In this document: one piece after another, positions 1 to 11,139 of the stretch
Position numbering within the stretch: position 1 is the first letter of the stretch
Layout of the letters: each line of letters starts with the position of its first letter
NCBI RefSeq assembly: GCF_008831285.2
Contig: NC_045138.2
Span: 24,027,934-24,091,933 of the forward strand
Direction: 5' to 3'
Source: Nymphaea colorata
Taxonomy: Eukaryota > Streptophyta > Magnoliopsida > Nymphaeales > Nymphaeaceae
Length of the DNA stretch: 64,000 nt
Made by a program: the position numbers and the translations under genes
The notes under the pieces: model-generated
What the model saw: only the letters and a program-made list of their open reading frames with translations
Told to the model about the DNA's origin: nothing
Database searches by the model: none

Positions 1-33
1 GCTCTTGCGTTATTTTCGGATGCATAAACATTT

Positions 34-312
34 GAGTTTGGCTTTCTTTAGGGGATAACAGAAGAGAACTGCTTTTTGTTTGGTTGTTGAGTTATAATTT
101 ATGTCTTGTCTTGTGCGACAGACTGAGATTGTGTACATTTTGGTGTTTTTGTGTTTAGTCTTTGTTTTTAGTGTGGTGTGATTCAGTGCCTATGAGTTTG
201 GCTTTTTTAGGAAAAAGGATCTGTTTTCTGTTTGGTTGTTGATTTATAACTCCTCATTTTGTGGAAACCAAAACAATTATATAATGTCTTGTCTTGACAA
301 ACGGATTATGTA
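34..312. repeat. Diverged direct duplication, period about 160 bp
   Basis: Copy 1 begins at 34 and copy 2 at 194. Both start with GAGTTTGGCTTT, share TGTTTGGTTGTTGA followed by TTATAA, and end near GTCTTGTCTTG before a TATGTAC/TGTGTAC motif. The copies differ by several indels, so the duplication is not recent. Confidence 0.6.
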
Positions 313-874
313 CACACTCTCATGCGAAAAATAGTATACGTGATTGTGCAATGACCAAAATATTTATATTTAAAATGAAGAAGAATTTTGGCTTTTTTCG
401 AAAATAGCCAACCACCGCTCTTCCTTTCTTTGGTGTACATATTTATGCGTATTTATGCGTGAACAACATGCAACTTGATTTCCTCGTGAGATTGTATGAA
501 ATTATTTGAACTTTGGTGTTATTTTAACATTTCTACCGTGAAGCTTACGCGTTGATTCCTTGATGCCTGCACCTATATTTATAATGTCTGACGACTTATA
601 TGATAATCTATTTTAAGAAGTTTACTTTTGTGTCTGACCTAAGTTGTCATATTATATTTATTATATTTGTGTGTGTGTATATATGTGTTTGCGTGTTTGT
701 GTCATGTCCGTGTGTGCGTTTATATGTCCACGCGTGTGTTCTGCGACAGAAAGAGCCCCGGATTTGCAAGACGGTAAGACGCTGTCTATTTTTTTGTTTA
801 ATTTGATTGTATCTTTGTTTTGAAAAGTTTGAACCCATCACCAGTCATGGATTCAGAAATTTTTAGTTGAAGGG

Positions 875-905
875 CATTTTAAGTTTAAATTTTAAACTTA
901 AAATG
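875..905. repeat. Perfect 31-bp palindrome
   Basis: Two 15-bp arms (CATTTTAAGTTTAAA and its exact reverse complement) flank a single central T. The arms are only A/T/G/C-simple and AT-rich, so the stem would be weak. It may be the relic of a small inverted-repeat transposon. Confidence 0.85.
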
Positions 906-2083
906 TCCTTCACTTATTTCACGTCTAGGCATCATAGAACGGAAAATGGTGACCGGTAGAATATCTGGAAACAAATATCTCTGCGTAGGCAGCTAATTCA
1001 GTAAGTTCCCACCGATCTTTCTTTTTACTTCATAAGTTCTTACGTACTGATAATTAATTAATCAAGCATAATTTTTTTCACTCCAATGAAAGAAAAAAGC
1101 TGCTTGCATCTTTGAGACCACGAAGTTGCGCATTTCCAAGAGAATGGTAAATTTATTTGTTTGGAAATTGTTAACAGTGAATTATAAATGCTTTGCACCG
1201 AATAATCACATATCATATGTGCAGACGTTGTTGTTTCGATTTTATTCATTATTTTTAGCGATTATAAAAGTTGACATGCACTTTAGTTCATGATTTTGTC
1301 GTTCCAATACAAATCTATCAACGTTCTCATGATTCTCATAATTTCCTTAAAGCTGAATCCATGATAAAGTAGTCAATTGTAGAAGACCACACCTTAGAGA
1401 AATCAAAGATCTAATAATCAGAATTCAAATAAGCTTAATGAATGATCAAATAACCAGCTCAAATGGCAACACAACAGAATTTTCATCTGTAAGTACATAC
1501 TAATATTGGTAGAGATAAAAAAAAATTAAGGCAAATTGGTGAATCTAAAATTTGTCCATGATAAGGGCATTATTGCTTTAATCCCGCTTTCCCATATTTT
1601 GAACAAGGAACCTGTGGTAGAATAAGATTCTATATTTTGATGAACAGGGAAAAACAACATCCACATGGATTTTTCACTTTAACTAGGGAAGAAAACATAT
1701 GCCTACGTCACATGTTATTCCGATACAACACCAAATTAACATCACTTGGTTTGCTAGTATCCAAGTAAAAAAGATGCCTTCTTGGTATTCTTGGTATGGC
1801 TGGAGACTTATATTTCAAACTTACTCCACATAATTGTACCTGTAAACAATAATTACACCAATTACTGGGCAACAAATAGAGCTCTTTCCAAAAACTGAAG
1901 ATTCCTGTAATACATTATCATATTAAATTATTAATAGCATGTGGAAGAAAGCGTGAAGCTACATATGAAAATCAAATTTCACTTCTTCATCTCATTGATT
2001 CCTTCCCTCAATCCTCCTCCTCCTCCATTTCTGATTCTTTGCTCTTCCCTCAAAACCAAAATCCTACTGCCCAACTCCCTGTA

Positions 2084-3209
2084 ATGGCGTCTCACTGCTT
2101 CTCCAGAGTCCGTTACCTCCATTCCCTTCAAAGCGCGCTCTTATACTCACACCCAAACCCCTTCCGGACCCCTCTGATTCCCTCCCCTTTACCCGCCAGG
2201 GAAACCTCCTCCTTCTCCCGCCTCCGCCGCCAAGCACCTGCATTTTCAAAAGTGCGTTTTTCTCCCATTCGTCCTCCGCGAGCATCTCTAATGAAGATGC
2301 GGTTTATTTGGAAGCGGAAGATGGGAAGATCGTGAGCAGTGAGGCCACGCCAGAGGGTGGCAAGAAACGCTTGGCGGAGATGTTCAAAAGCCGCTGAACG
2401 GCCTGTTCAGTTCCCGAGAACAGGAAGCTCAGACAGAATGGTTCCCGACCGTGGGGACAAAAGAAACCGATGGATCAGTTGCGCAGTAATATAATGGTTG
2501 GTTTGAGTCGTAAATCTGAGGAGAGCAAGGACTCGGAAAGGGAGGGGGAGGAGGAGGAGGGATTGAAGGAAGGAATTGTTGAGATGAAGGAAAATCTTTC
2601 GCGCACTGGAGCAGACTCTGAAGAAATCGACGAAGAAGCCTGTTCAAATTTAGAGAGGAAACCTTGCATATTGTGTAGTTCACATTTAGGTGGCAGTAGG
2701 CTTTGATCGGCTCGTGGGGAGCGAAGGGTATGGTGTCATTTCCAGACGAGATCGTGGACGCATATTCAGCTTCACTTTCGGCCACCGTGATGGGAATTCC
2801 CCATTTTGCAGATTTCAATCTGGTTCCCCATGATTGGGGAGGCCAAGTATATATACCCATTGATTGAGGCCATGGTGAAGAGCAACCGGTGGCTGGAGGA
2901 GATTCGATTGAAGAGGACGGTGGTTTCCGATGACAGCCATTCTTCAGGTAATGTTGTGGGTGAGGCTAGCTGTTGTAGAAGTTAGCAGTTGATAGCATTT
3001 CTGTATTCCTGGATAACTTTGAAGTATATATTTGTTTTTGGATTCTTCATGCAGAATTTTTGTCTCCCGTTTACAAATAAACATGGCAGTGAAAATGACA
3101 TAAATTCTTCTAAATGTTCAATCTATAGATGGTACAGTAAGAAATCTTGTTGAAGATTCCATTAGGGAATTTCAGGCATTTCTCTTATCTTTATCTGCAG
3201 AGGTGGCTA
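2084..3209 (+). pseudogene. Left part of an unrecognised, decayed host gene
   Basis: An ATG at 2084 opens a reading frame starting MASHCFSRVRYLHSLQSALL, which is rich in Ser, Arg and Pro and has almost no acidic residues, like a plastid or mitochondrial transit peptide. The frame stops at 2335. Sensible-looking sequence continues only by changing frame: an acidic stretch around 2470-2706, then FPDEIVDAYSASLSATVMG (2735-2795) and MVKSNRWLEEIRLKRTVVS (2872-2930). A plausible intron runs from GT at 2950 to AG at 3129; joining across it gives DGTVRNLVEDSIREFQAFLL. Copia-1 interrupts the gene at 3210, and the continuation lies after 8218. I do not recognise the family. The frame changes favour a pseudogene, although unrecognised introns could explain some of them. 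Confidence 0.4.
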
Positions 3210-3706
3210 TGTTGGGAAACGTAATGCGGACTCTAAATTAACTCACCTACAAACTCGAATTTATGCGGAGAAAATCCAGCAAAGTCTCGACGTTCAAAAT
3301 GATACTCAATAATAACTTTGGCAAAGTATACTTAAACTATTTATTTATCAAAATAAACATTACAGAAAGAGGCTCAAGAAAACTTACCTCGCCTCACGCA
3401 GTGAGCTAATACACCCAATGCCCTTTGCAGCATACACTTGAAACTTCGACACTCGAGTTCACGAAGTGAACACACGAGCTAACACTCACCAACTCACAAA
3501 TGGAGCACACGTTCATCTCACAAAGTGGGCACCCAAAATCACTCAACCTGATTTTTCTCACACACTACACTCAAGCTCACCAAGTGAGCAACTCACTTTC
3601 CATGCTCACACGCTATGCCCTCCATCCCTATTTATAGGGAGGAGTAGTCGGTGGTGGACGTTTCCACCACATTCTTAATAATAATTTTTTCTTTAATTTT
3701 TTTTAT
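3210..3706 (-). repeat. Copia-1 3' LTR
   Basis: Starts TGTTGGGAAACG on the plus strand. It contains CACGAAGTGAACAC-type repeats and a TATTTATAGGG motif near 3630-3640 that reads as a TATA-like element. An inner canonical terminus (CGTTTCCACCACA) occurs at 3659-3671, but identity with the other LTR continues through an A/T tract to 3706, where it meets the truncated RNase H region. Confidence 0.9.
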
Positions 3707-3721
3707 TTGTAATCATTACCT

Positions 3722-6700
3722 CACGCAGTGACTGCACTTTGATTATCGCAGTAGAGTCTCACTGCATAATCCACATTTTGTTTGATGTCTTTCAGTAGTC
3801 GCATCAACCACACACATTCTTGTGCTGCTTGAGATGCTGTTCTATACTCTGCTTCGGTTGTAGACAGTGAAACTATCGGCTGTCTCTTACTGCACCATGA
3901 AATCGCACCACTTCCAAGACTGAATGTATATCTAGTGGTTGATTTTCGTGTTGATAAGTCTCCAGCATAATCCGCATCACAATGACCAATAACTTGACAA
4001 GTTGGCCCCTTCTCATAAAGTATACCAAAGTCAAGAGTTCCTTTGATATACCTTAATATTCTTTTTAGTGCTTCTTAATGTGGCTTCCTTGGAGTTTGCA
4101 TAAACCTGCTCACAACACCAACTGCATAGGTAATGTCTGGTCTTGATAATGTTAAGTAGATTAGGCTTCCAACCAGTTGTCGATACATAGTAACATCGTC
4201 GAGCCTGTCTCCTTCATCAATTCTAAGTTTTGCATTGATTTCAATTGGTGTTGAGATAGGTTTGCAACTGAGCATACCATACTTACGTAGTAAGTTATGA
4301 GCATACTTCTTTTGACTTAAAAATAGTCCTTGAGTTTCGTAATCAATTTTCAATCCAAGGAAGTGTTGCAACTCCCATAGTTCTTTCATTTCGAATCTTA
4401 CTGTGAGATGTTCACGAATGAGATTAATTTCTTCATTGTCATCTTCAATAATAATTAAATCATCAACATAAATTAACAAAATAGTAAGTTTCGTACCTCT
4501 TGCCTTGACGAAGAGACTTGAATCTGCTGAGGAGACTTGAAATCCACTAAACACCAAAAATTCAGCTATTTTCCCGTACCATACTATGGGTGCTTGCTTC
4601 AGTCCATAGAGCGCTTTTCTTAACTTGCAGACGTAGTCTGGCTTGTTTGGAGATTTGAATCCCTCATGCTGCTCCATATAGATTTCATGATCTAGATCTC
4701 CATATAAGAAAGCATTTTTCACATTCATTTGTCATAGCTTCCAGGATTTGCTTGCAGCAATGGCTATCAGAATACGTACGGATGTGATCTTCGCAACAGG
4801 ACTAAAAGTTTCTTCAAAGTCAATATTATATTGCTGAGAAAATCCTCTCGCGACTAGTCGAGCCTTATATCTATCAACTGAGCCATCTGTCTTTCTTTTT
4901 ATTTTGTAAACCCACTTACAAGTAACGGGCTTTACTCCTATAGGCTTTGGTACGAGCTCCCAGGTTTCGTTATGCTCCAATGCCTTCATTTCATCTTTCA
5001 TTGTTGATTGTCATTTTTCAACATATTTTGCTTCTTCAAAAGAAGCAGGCTCGATTTCCTCCATGATGACACAGTCTGCATCTACATACTTGGGATTTGG
5101 TTTTGGTATTTTCGTTTATCTTCTTAATGTTATGGGTGCTCCTTCTGGCTCTTCAAGTTGTGATGGTCTTTCTTCTTTCTGCACTTCTTTGTTGAACAGG
5201 ACTTACTCCTGTTCTCCATGGATCTGCACGTTCTTCTTATCTTGGGGGATAAACTTCTTTATCTAGCTGTCTTGCTTCTATGTCTTCAGGCTCAGGCTCT
5301 CCTTGGTTCATCTCGAATTGTATTTTGTTTCAAACATCTTTCTCAAAAACTGGAGAGTCTGGAAGCGCTTTATTTTCTCTGACCACCACGATGATGCTTC
5401 ATCGAATATGACGTCGCGAGAAACATGAACTTGACCTGTGCTAGGATCAGCACATCGTCATCCCTTCCGATATTGATCATATCCAACAAAGACACATCTC
5501 TGTGCCTTTTTGTCGAACTTAGTCCTGTGCCGTTCAGATATAAAGACATAACATACACAACCAAATACTCTAAAATAGCTCACAGATGGCTTCTTTTTAT
5601 AAAGCATTTCATATGGAGACTTGAAATTAAATCTCGGCATTGGTAGTCGATTGATTACATGTACAGCAGTGCTGACACATTCGGCCCAAAATTTTGGTGG
5701 CATGTTCTTTGCATGCTTCATGCTTCGACATGTTTCTGCTATGTGGCGATTTTTTCGTTCTGCCACTCCATTTTGTTGTGGCGTATAGGCACATGTGAAT
5801 TGTCTTCGAATACCATGTTGCCTCAGGTATGCCATAAACATGTCAAATGTATATTCGCCACCATTATCGATGCGTAGACACCGAATTCTATACCCCAAAT
5901 TCTTTTTGCACCATCTGGTGAAACTCCTTAAATTTTTTAAGTGCTTCAGACTTCTCTTTCATGAAATAGACCCAAGTATACCTTGAAAAATCATCAATAA
6001 ATGTGATAAAATACCACTTACCTCCAACTGATGGGTCTGGTACTTTGCTGAATACATCTGAATGCACAAGCCCAAATGGTGCTTTAGCTCTATACTTCGA
6101 TTCTTTGAATGGCCTCCTATGCGTCTTTCCATACTGACATCCAGGGCATACTTTGTTTGTACGTACCTCAAGCTTGGGCAGGCCAATCAACTGTCCTTTA
6201 TTAGACATTTCCCGGAGTTTGTTGTATCCAACATGAGCAAGTCTCTCATGCCAAATATCTGCAGTGTCATGCTTCTTTGCTTTGTCAATATATGTTGTTT
6301 CTGCGGACAAGACATATATTGACTCAATTTTCCTTCCTTCAAATATGGGAGTTCCTTGAAAATCTTTGTCTCTATAAACTTTCACATCATTTGGGCCGAA
6401 CACGACATAGTGCCCTAACACTGTAAGTTGTGGCACAGACAACAGATTCTTAGTCATTCCTGGAACATGATAAACGTTCCGTAAAATACGGTCTTTGCCA
6501 AAGTTGGCTACAACCTCTGCTTCTCCAATATGTGCCACTAGGAGCTTTGTGTTGTTAGCAATAACAACAACTCGATTTCCTTCATATTCTTTTATACTTA
6601 CAAACTTGCTCTCATCACCAATCATATGATTTGAGCATCCAGAATCAATTATCCAATCAGTTTGATAATTGATCTTCTCTTCTTTTTCTTTTACGGGTTT

Positions 6701-7645
6701 TGTATGAGCGGAATTGCATCTTTCTTGTGTAATATCCTCTTTAACCTCCATTGAGTACAGAAATGAACTTTTCTGTACAGTCTCGTTAGCTCCCCCATAT
6801 TGCTTACTTGTCGTGACTGTATTTTCTTCATTTATTCTGACTCTGCAGTCACGAGCAAGATGACTCAGTCTTCCACATCTAAAACACTTTTTATTTGGTC
6901 TCCACTGTTGTGTAGTTTCTCTTGTTTTCTTTTCTATATTTTTCTCCTTCTTTTCGTCAATATTCCTACTTGGAGACCGAATGACTGGCTTAGCTGGCCA
7001 ACGTGATCTCTGACCCTTACTAAACAATGCTTCATCATTATTTCCTTTGAGAGAAAGCCCAACCATTTGCTTCGCTAAAGTTTCTTGATTGATCAAGAGA
7101 TTCTCTAATTTCAACAAAGTTGGTTGAACTGGCCAGCCTTGAACACGAATTATAAAACTGCCAAATTCTAAACGAAGTCCACGAACAAGGATTCTCCGTA
7201 TACGGGCCTCACTAATTTTAGACTCAGGGTCAATTTGAGAAATTTCTCTACAAATATTTTTAACCTTCATAAAATACTCTGCTATCATCATATTTCCCTG
7301 AGTTAATGTAGCTAATTCATTTTCTAACAATTGTAGGCGGGCATCATTAGCTCTAGAAAATAGTGTTGCAAAAGCATCCTATGCTTCTTTAGGAGTCTTG
7401 ACATCACGTATATGCTCTAATAAATCTTTCTCAATAGATACCTTAATTGCAAATAGTGCTTTCCCTGCTTTGATCATCCATTTCTTCTTCACTTCCTCGT
7501 CGACAGGAATATTTGTGTCTGATCCCAAAACTATCTCCCATAATTCCTGTCCTAGAAAATATGACTCTATGCAAGATTTCTAATAGCCATAATTGCTATT
7601 GTTAAGCTTCTCAATATTATTTAATGCAACCGCTAATGCCGCCAT
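3722..7645 (-). pseudogene. Copia-1 gag-pol polyprotein, defective
   Basis: The gag start codon is at 7645. Domains in order are: gag (UBN2-like) to about 6940; zinc knuckle CFRCGRLSHLARDC near 6890-6850; aspartic protease WIIDSGCSNHM near 6660-6625; GAG-pre-integrase and integrase with the HHCC finger (6250-6130) and D-D-E core, including LRIDNGGEY near 5880-5850; reverse transcriptase with LIYVDDLII near 4480-4450; RNase H with CDADYAG and STTEAEYR. Stops occur at 7582-7580, 7381-7379, 5460-5458, 5013-5011, 4734-4732 and 4077-4075. A one-base frameshift lies near 5895. The RNase H frame ends just after [10 protein letters not shown] at 3722, so the last part of that domain and the normal polypurine tract are missing. 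The element cannot encode an active polyprotein. Confidence 0.9.
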
Positions 7646-7708
7646 AATTTCAGAATATAATTGGCCCAATTAATCTCACTAGTAAAACGGCCCTTAGACA
7701 GAACCTCG

Positions 7709-7720
7709 CTCTGATACCAC
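7709..7720 (-). other. Copia-1 primer-binding site
   Basis: The minus strand reads TGGTATCAGAGC, the standard plant copia site complementary to the 3' end of initiator tRNA-Met. It is one base from the 5' LTR and fixes the orientation of the element. Confidence 0.93.
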
Positions 7721-7721
7721 T

Positions 7722-8218
7722 TGTTGGGAAACGTAATGCGGGCCCTAAATTAACTCAGCTACAAACTCGAATTTATGCGGAGAAAATCCAGCAGAGTCTC
7801 GACGTTCAAAATGATACTCAATAATAACTTTGGCAAAGTATACTTAAACTATTTATTCATCAAAATAAACATTACAGAAGGAGGCTCAAGAAAACTCACC
7901 TCGCCTCACGCAGTGAGCTAATACACCCAATGCCCTTTGCAGCATACACTTGAAACTTCGACACTCGAGTTCACGAAGTGAACACACGAGCTAACACTCA
8001 CCAGCTCACAAATGGAGCACACGTTCATCTCACAAAGTGGGCACCCAAGATCACTCAACCTGATTTTTCTCACACACTACACTCAAGCTCACCAAGTGAG
8101 CAAGTCACTTTCCATGTTCACACGCTATGCCCTCCATCCCTATTTATAGGGAGGAGTAGTCAGTGGTGGACGTTTCCACCACATTCTTAATAATAATTTT
8201 TTCTTTAATTTTTTTTAT
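7722..8218 (-). repeat. Copia-1 5' LTR
   Basis: Same length as the other LTR (497 bp). It starts TGTTGGGAAACG at the primer-binding-site side, and its outer end is the A/T tract ending at 8218, directly against host sequence. About 12 substitutions separate it from the 3' LTR. Confidence 0.9.
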
Positions 8219-8400
8219 AGGAAGAGGCTCGTAGCCTCTTGGTTCTTCTCGACTATTCCCAAGAGTCGGTGATGACTCTCTACAGGCTAATAATAGGAAA
8301 GCCAATTTGGATGTTCCGCAGGGTTAGATCCGAAAAATGCTTTGGAGAAATATCTGCAAATGTTATGTCAGAAGACCAAGTAAATTTTATTCTTACTATC
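8219..8400 (+). pseudogene. Right part of the host gene split by Copia-1
   Basis: Reading from 8221 gives EEARSLLVLLDYSQESV, whose Leu/Glu-rich character matches the left fragment's SLSAEVA just before the insertion. Further on, ALEKYLQMLCQKTK can be read in a different frame, so the remnant also looks frameshifted. The product is not recognised. The link with the left part rests on position and similar composition. Confidence 0.35.
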
Positions 8401-9261
8401 GTTATATATATAGTAGCATAACAGAAGAGTGAGGGGTGTCATGGACTTTACCCGGCATTTTAAATGTGGAGGCCAACACTGGCGGTAATTGCGGGCCAGT
8501 TAACACGACCAGCTCTGGCGATAAAATAGCGGTATAGATGTGCAATCACTGACGCAAGCTCTTTTTGCCAAAGAGCAATGGCGGTCCGTTCTCTGGCACG
8601 TCTTTTGGCACTAAAATAGTGCCAACATATCGTGTATACTGGCACTATTTTAACAAAGGAGCAATTGTTGTTCTTATACTTTGTTTCTTATATACATCGA
8701 TGTCCCTTAAATCTACAATTTCTTATATGATCAGAAATTTGGTTCATTATATATTAGTGCACATCAGCTTTACATCTCTAGCTCCATTGGTGTAGATAAC
8801 TGATCTGAAATTAAAATAAGAATTCTCAAATTTTCATTTTAAGATAATATGAGGCTCAGTGCTTGCTTTTCAACATATGCACACTCAAACATTGCCCATG
8901 TATATTGTATATACACATCGGCTTTCAGAGAAACTCCAAAAAGCTGCTTCATTTCTGAAGGCAAGTAACTCAAACAAGACTAATGGGCCCATTTTATTGC
9001 AAATCAACATGAAGAATCTTTTCAATTGTTGATAGTCAATTTTGATAGTTTTCTCAAGACATTGAAAGGGGAACATGTGGTTTCTGGTATATGCCTTATG
9101 TCCTGACAATGCTACTGGTGAAACTATGACATTATGTGATGATGCACAAACATAACCTTATCAAGCAGGATCCTATCAAAGCTGTGACAAGCTTGAGGGG
9201 CATGTTAAAGACAGAAGGTCTTTGATGAAGATGAAAGAACATTGGTTCAGTTTTGGATGTG
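8401..9261. other. Intergenic, possible small transposon remnant
   Basis: No gene recognised. Around 8480-8660 there are several TGGCG-type motifs and a hairpin, GGCACTA AAA TAGTGCC (about 8608-8624), followed by a further TGGCACTATTTTA. Short inverted GC-containing motifs like these occur in subterminal regions of plant DNA transposons, but no element ends could be defined. Confidence 0.4.
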
Positions 9262-9542
9262 AATGTGACTTTTCAATCACTTTTTGCCTATGCTCAATAC
9301 ATAAAATCAAATATATCAATGCCATATACTATGAAATCACTCACCATAGTTGTGGGTTTCACAAATAGTGAGTCTCGGTCAAACTCTAGGGTGAACTATA
9401 AATGTGACTTTTCAATCACTTTGTGCCTATGCTCAATATATAAAATCAAATATATCAATGTCATATACTATGAAATCACTCACCAATTATAGTTGTGGGT
9501 TTCACAAATAGTGAGTCTCGGTTGAACTCTAAGGTGAACTAT
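9262..9542. repeat. Tandem duplication of about 140 bp
   Basis: Copy 1 (9262-9400) and copy 2 (9401-9542) both run from AATGTGACTTTTCAATCAC to GGTGAACTAT. They differ by a handful of substitutions and a short insertion near 9483 in copy 2. An apparent reading frame runs through both copies, but it is only repeated AT-rich sequence. Confidence 0.9.
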
Positions 9543-10690
9543 TTGACTATCAATATAGTAAGTGGAATCAAGAGAGCATAAGAGTTGTAACACTCAAACA
9601 AAACACTTCTATTACTAGAAATTGTCATGCTATAAAATAGTTCAATAGTGTTGCATGAACTCTTTTAACTTGTACAAAAGGTTTACACTTAGTGAGAAAA
9701 GTTAAACAAACAAAAGAAAATTAAAAATTCTAAGTACAACTGTGGCATTTCACTTGAAGATGTTTGAGCCATTTCATCTTCAATGAATCCCTCAATTTCC
9801 AACACCAGCAACTCTTGATCTCTTTGTTATCACTTCATCTCCCTCTGGAGTGGATTGTGAAATGCACAAAAAGGTACTCAGCTCCAAAATGTATCATAGA
9901 GTAAAAATGGCAACTACATGAAGCTACCTCAACACAAAAAACAAGACACTAGATTATGTGCTCATGTATGTTTAGATATAGATTGGTTGTTCGGGGAAAA
10001 TATCAACTTATCACTAGTATCTTTAGTCAAAAGTTGTCTAAACTTGGTTCGTGTTGGTTAACCCAAGTCTAAACTAGTTCACTTGTTACCTTACGTAAAC
10101 ATAAAAATATGCAGCATACCTTACGTAAACACTATAAATAGTAAATTACAAAAAGTAATAATCTAAACTACCAAACTACAACGAGAAATGTGCAAATATT
10201 ACCAACATTCAACACATTGTGCACTTTGTCTCTATAGAACATGGAAAACAATCCACATGTAAAAACTAAATAGATCCAATAGTTAACGACTCATTTTCAC
10301 ATACAAACTATCTTTAAACCAAAAATAACTATTTCTCCTAAAAACTGTATTATAAATTACAAAAAATGCAACAAGAATAACACATAAGATTAAAGTGTGG
10401 CTTTTCTTCTCTAGAACAAGGAAAATAACTGACACACTCTTAAACTAGTCATATATAATGATTAACAATTAGCTTTCACTTAAAAATTAATTTAAACACA
10501 AAATGTACTATACAACAATAGGTTTGGCATTAAAACCTCACAAGAAACGAGACAATATATATATACTTGCTTCCTGAGAAGCCATAAAATGCAATTTGCA
10601 ATATTAAATCAAATATACTTAAGGATGGACAACTAATATTTACCTCAGTTTAAAATAATAACTAAATTAAAAACTATAATTAATCTACTG
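9543..10690. other. AT-rich intergenic DNA
   Basis: No gene or RNA gene recognised. A short duplicated motif, ACCTTACGTAAACA, occurs near 10090 and 10119. Confidence 0.55.
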
Positions 10691-10698
10691 AAAATTAG

Positions 10699-11131
10699 GC
10701 AAGGCTGCACAACGAGTCAAGCTCAACTTTACTTGAACTCGACTTGTTTATAAACAAGTTGAGCTCGAGTTCACATGTACACTCAAAATGTTAATCGAGC
10801 TGAGTTTGAGTTGTAAAACTTGACTCGTTTAAACTCTACTTGGCTTAACTACATAATAAATGTTGAATTATAATGAAAAAAATACTTGAGCAAGTAGCAA
10901 CTAAACAAGTTAATTGAATTAAATGAGTTAACGAGCTAAACAAAAAAAGACATGCTTAATGTAAATGAGTTAAGTGAGTTAAACAATACGAGTTTGACCT
11001 TGATTTTGTATTGTCAAGTCCAGCTCATGGTTGTTTTATCAAGCTCGAATCGAGATTGAGATCGAGGTTTTTGAGTCGAGTCCATCTCGGGCTGGCCCAC
11101 CTCAAGCTCAACTCAGCTCATGTGCAGCCCT
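10699..11131. mobile_element. hAT-type MITE with 8-bp target duplication
   Basis: The ends are imperfect inverted repeats: GGCTGCACAACGAGTCAAGC on the left, and on the right the reverse complement of GGGCTGCACATGAGCTGAG. It is flanked by identical 8-bp duplications AAAATTAG at 10691-10698 and 11132-11139, the hAT superfamily size. The interior is made of AGCTCGA/GAGTTTGA-like motifs and encodes nothing. Related sequence occurs near 32410-32737, 42300-42751 and 61085-61195. Confidence 0.85.
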
Positions 11132-11139
11132 AAAATTAG

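Larger units (their letters stand above)
1..2083. other. AT-rich intergenic DNA, no gene seen
   Basis: No open reading frame here resembles a known protein. The stretch holds a diverged direct duplication near its left end, a TG-rich patch at about 668-720 and a perfect palindrome at 875-905. The left 600 bases could be the tail of a gene outside the window, but nothing supports that directly. Confidence 0.6.
3210..8218 (-). mobile_element. Copia-1: Ty1/copia LTR retrotransposon, minus strand
   Basis: A 5-kb element with two 497-bp LTRs (3210-3706 and 7722-8218) in direct orientation. The gene order on the minus strand is gag, zinc knuckle, protease, integrase, reverse transcriptase, RNase H, which is the copia order. 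A primer-binding site complementary to initiator tRNA-Met lies beside the right LTR, making that the 5' LTR. By eye the LTRs differ at about 12 of 497 positions with no indels, so the insertion is relatively young. The coding region is dead: it has multiple stops, at least one frameshift and a truncated RNase H end. No convincing 5-bp target duplication flanks it (ggcta on the left, aggaa on the right). Confidence 0.93.

Noticed and set aside
2429-2860. 143-codon open frame on the minus strand over the left host-gene fragment
   Set aside because: It is antisense to the more protein-like plus-strand frames. Its sequence reads as the mirror of acidic and Pro-rich stretches, with no domain.
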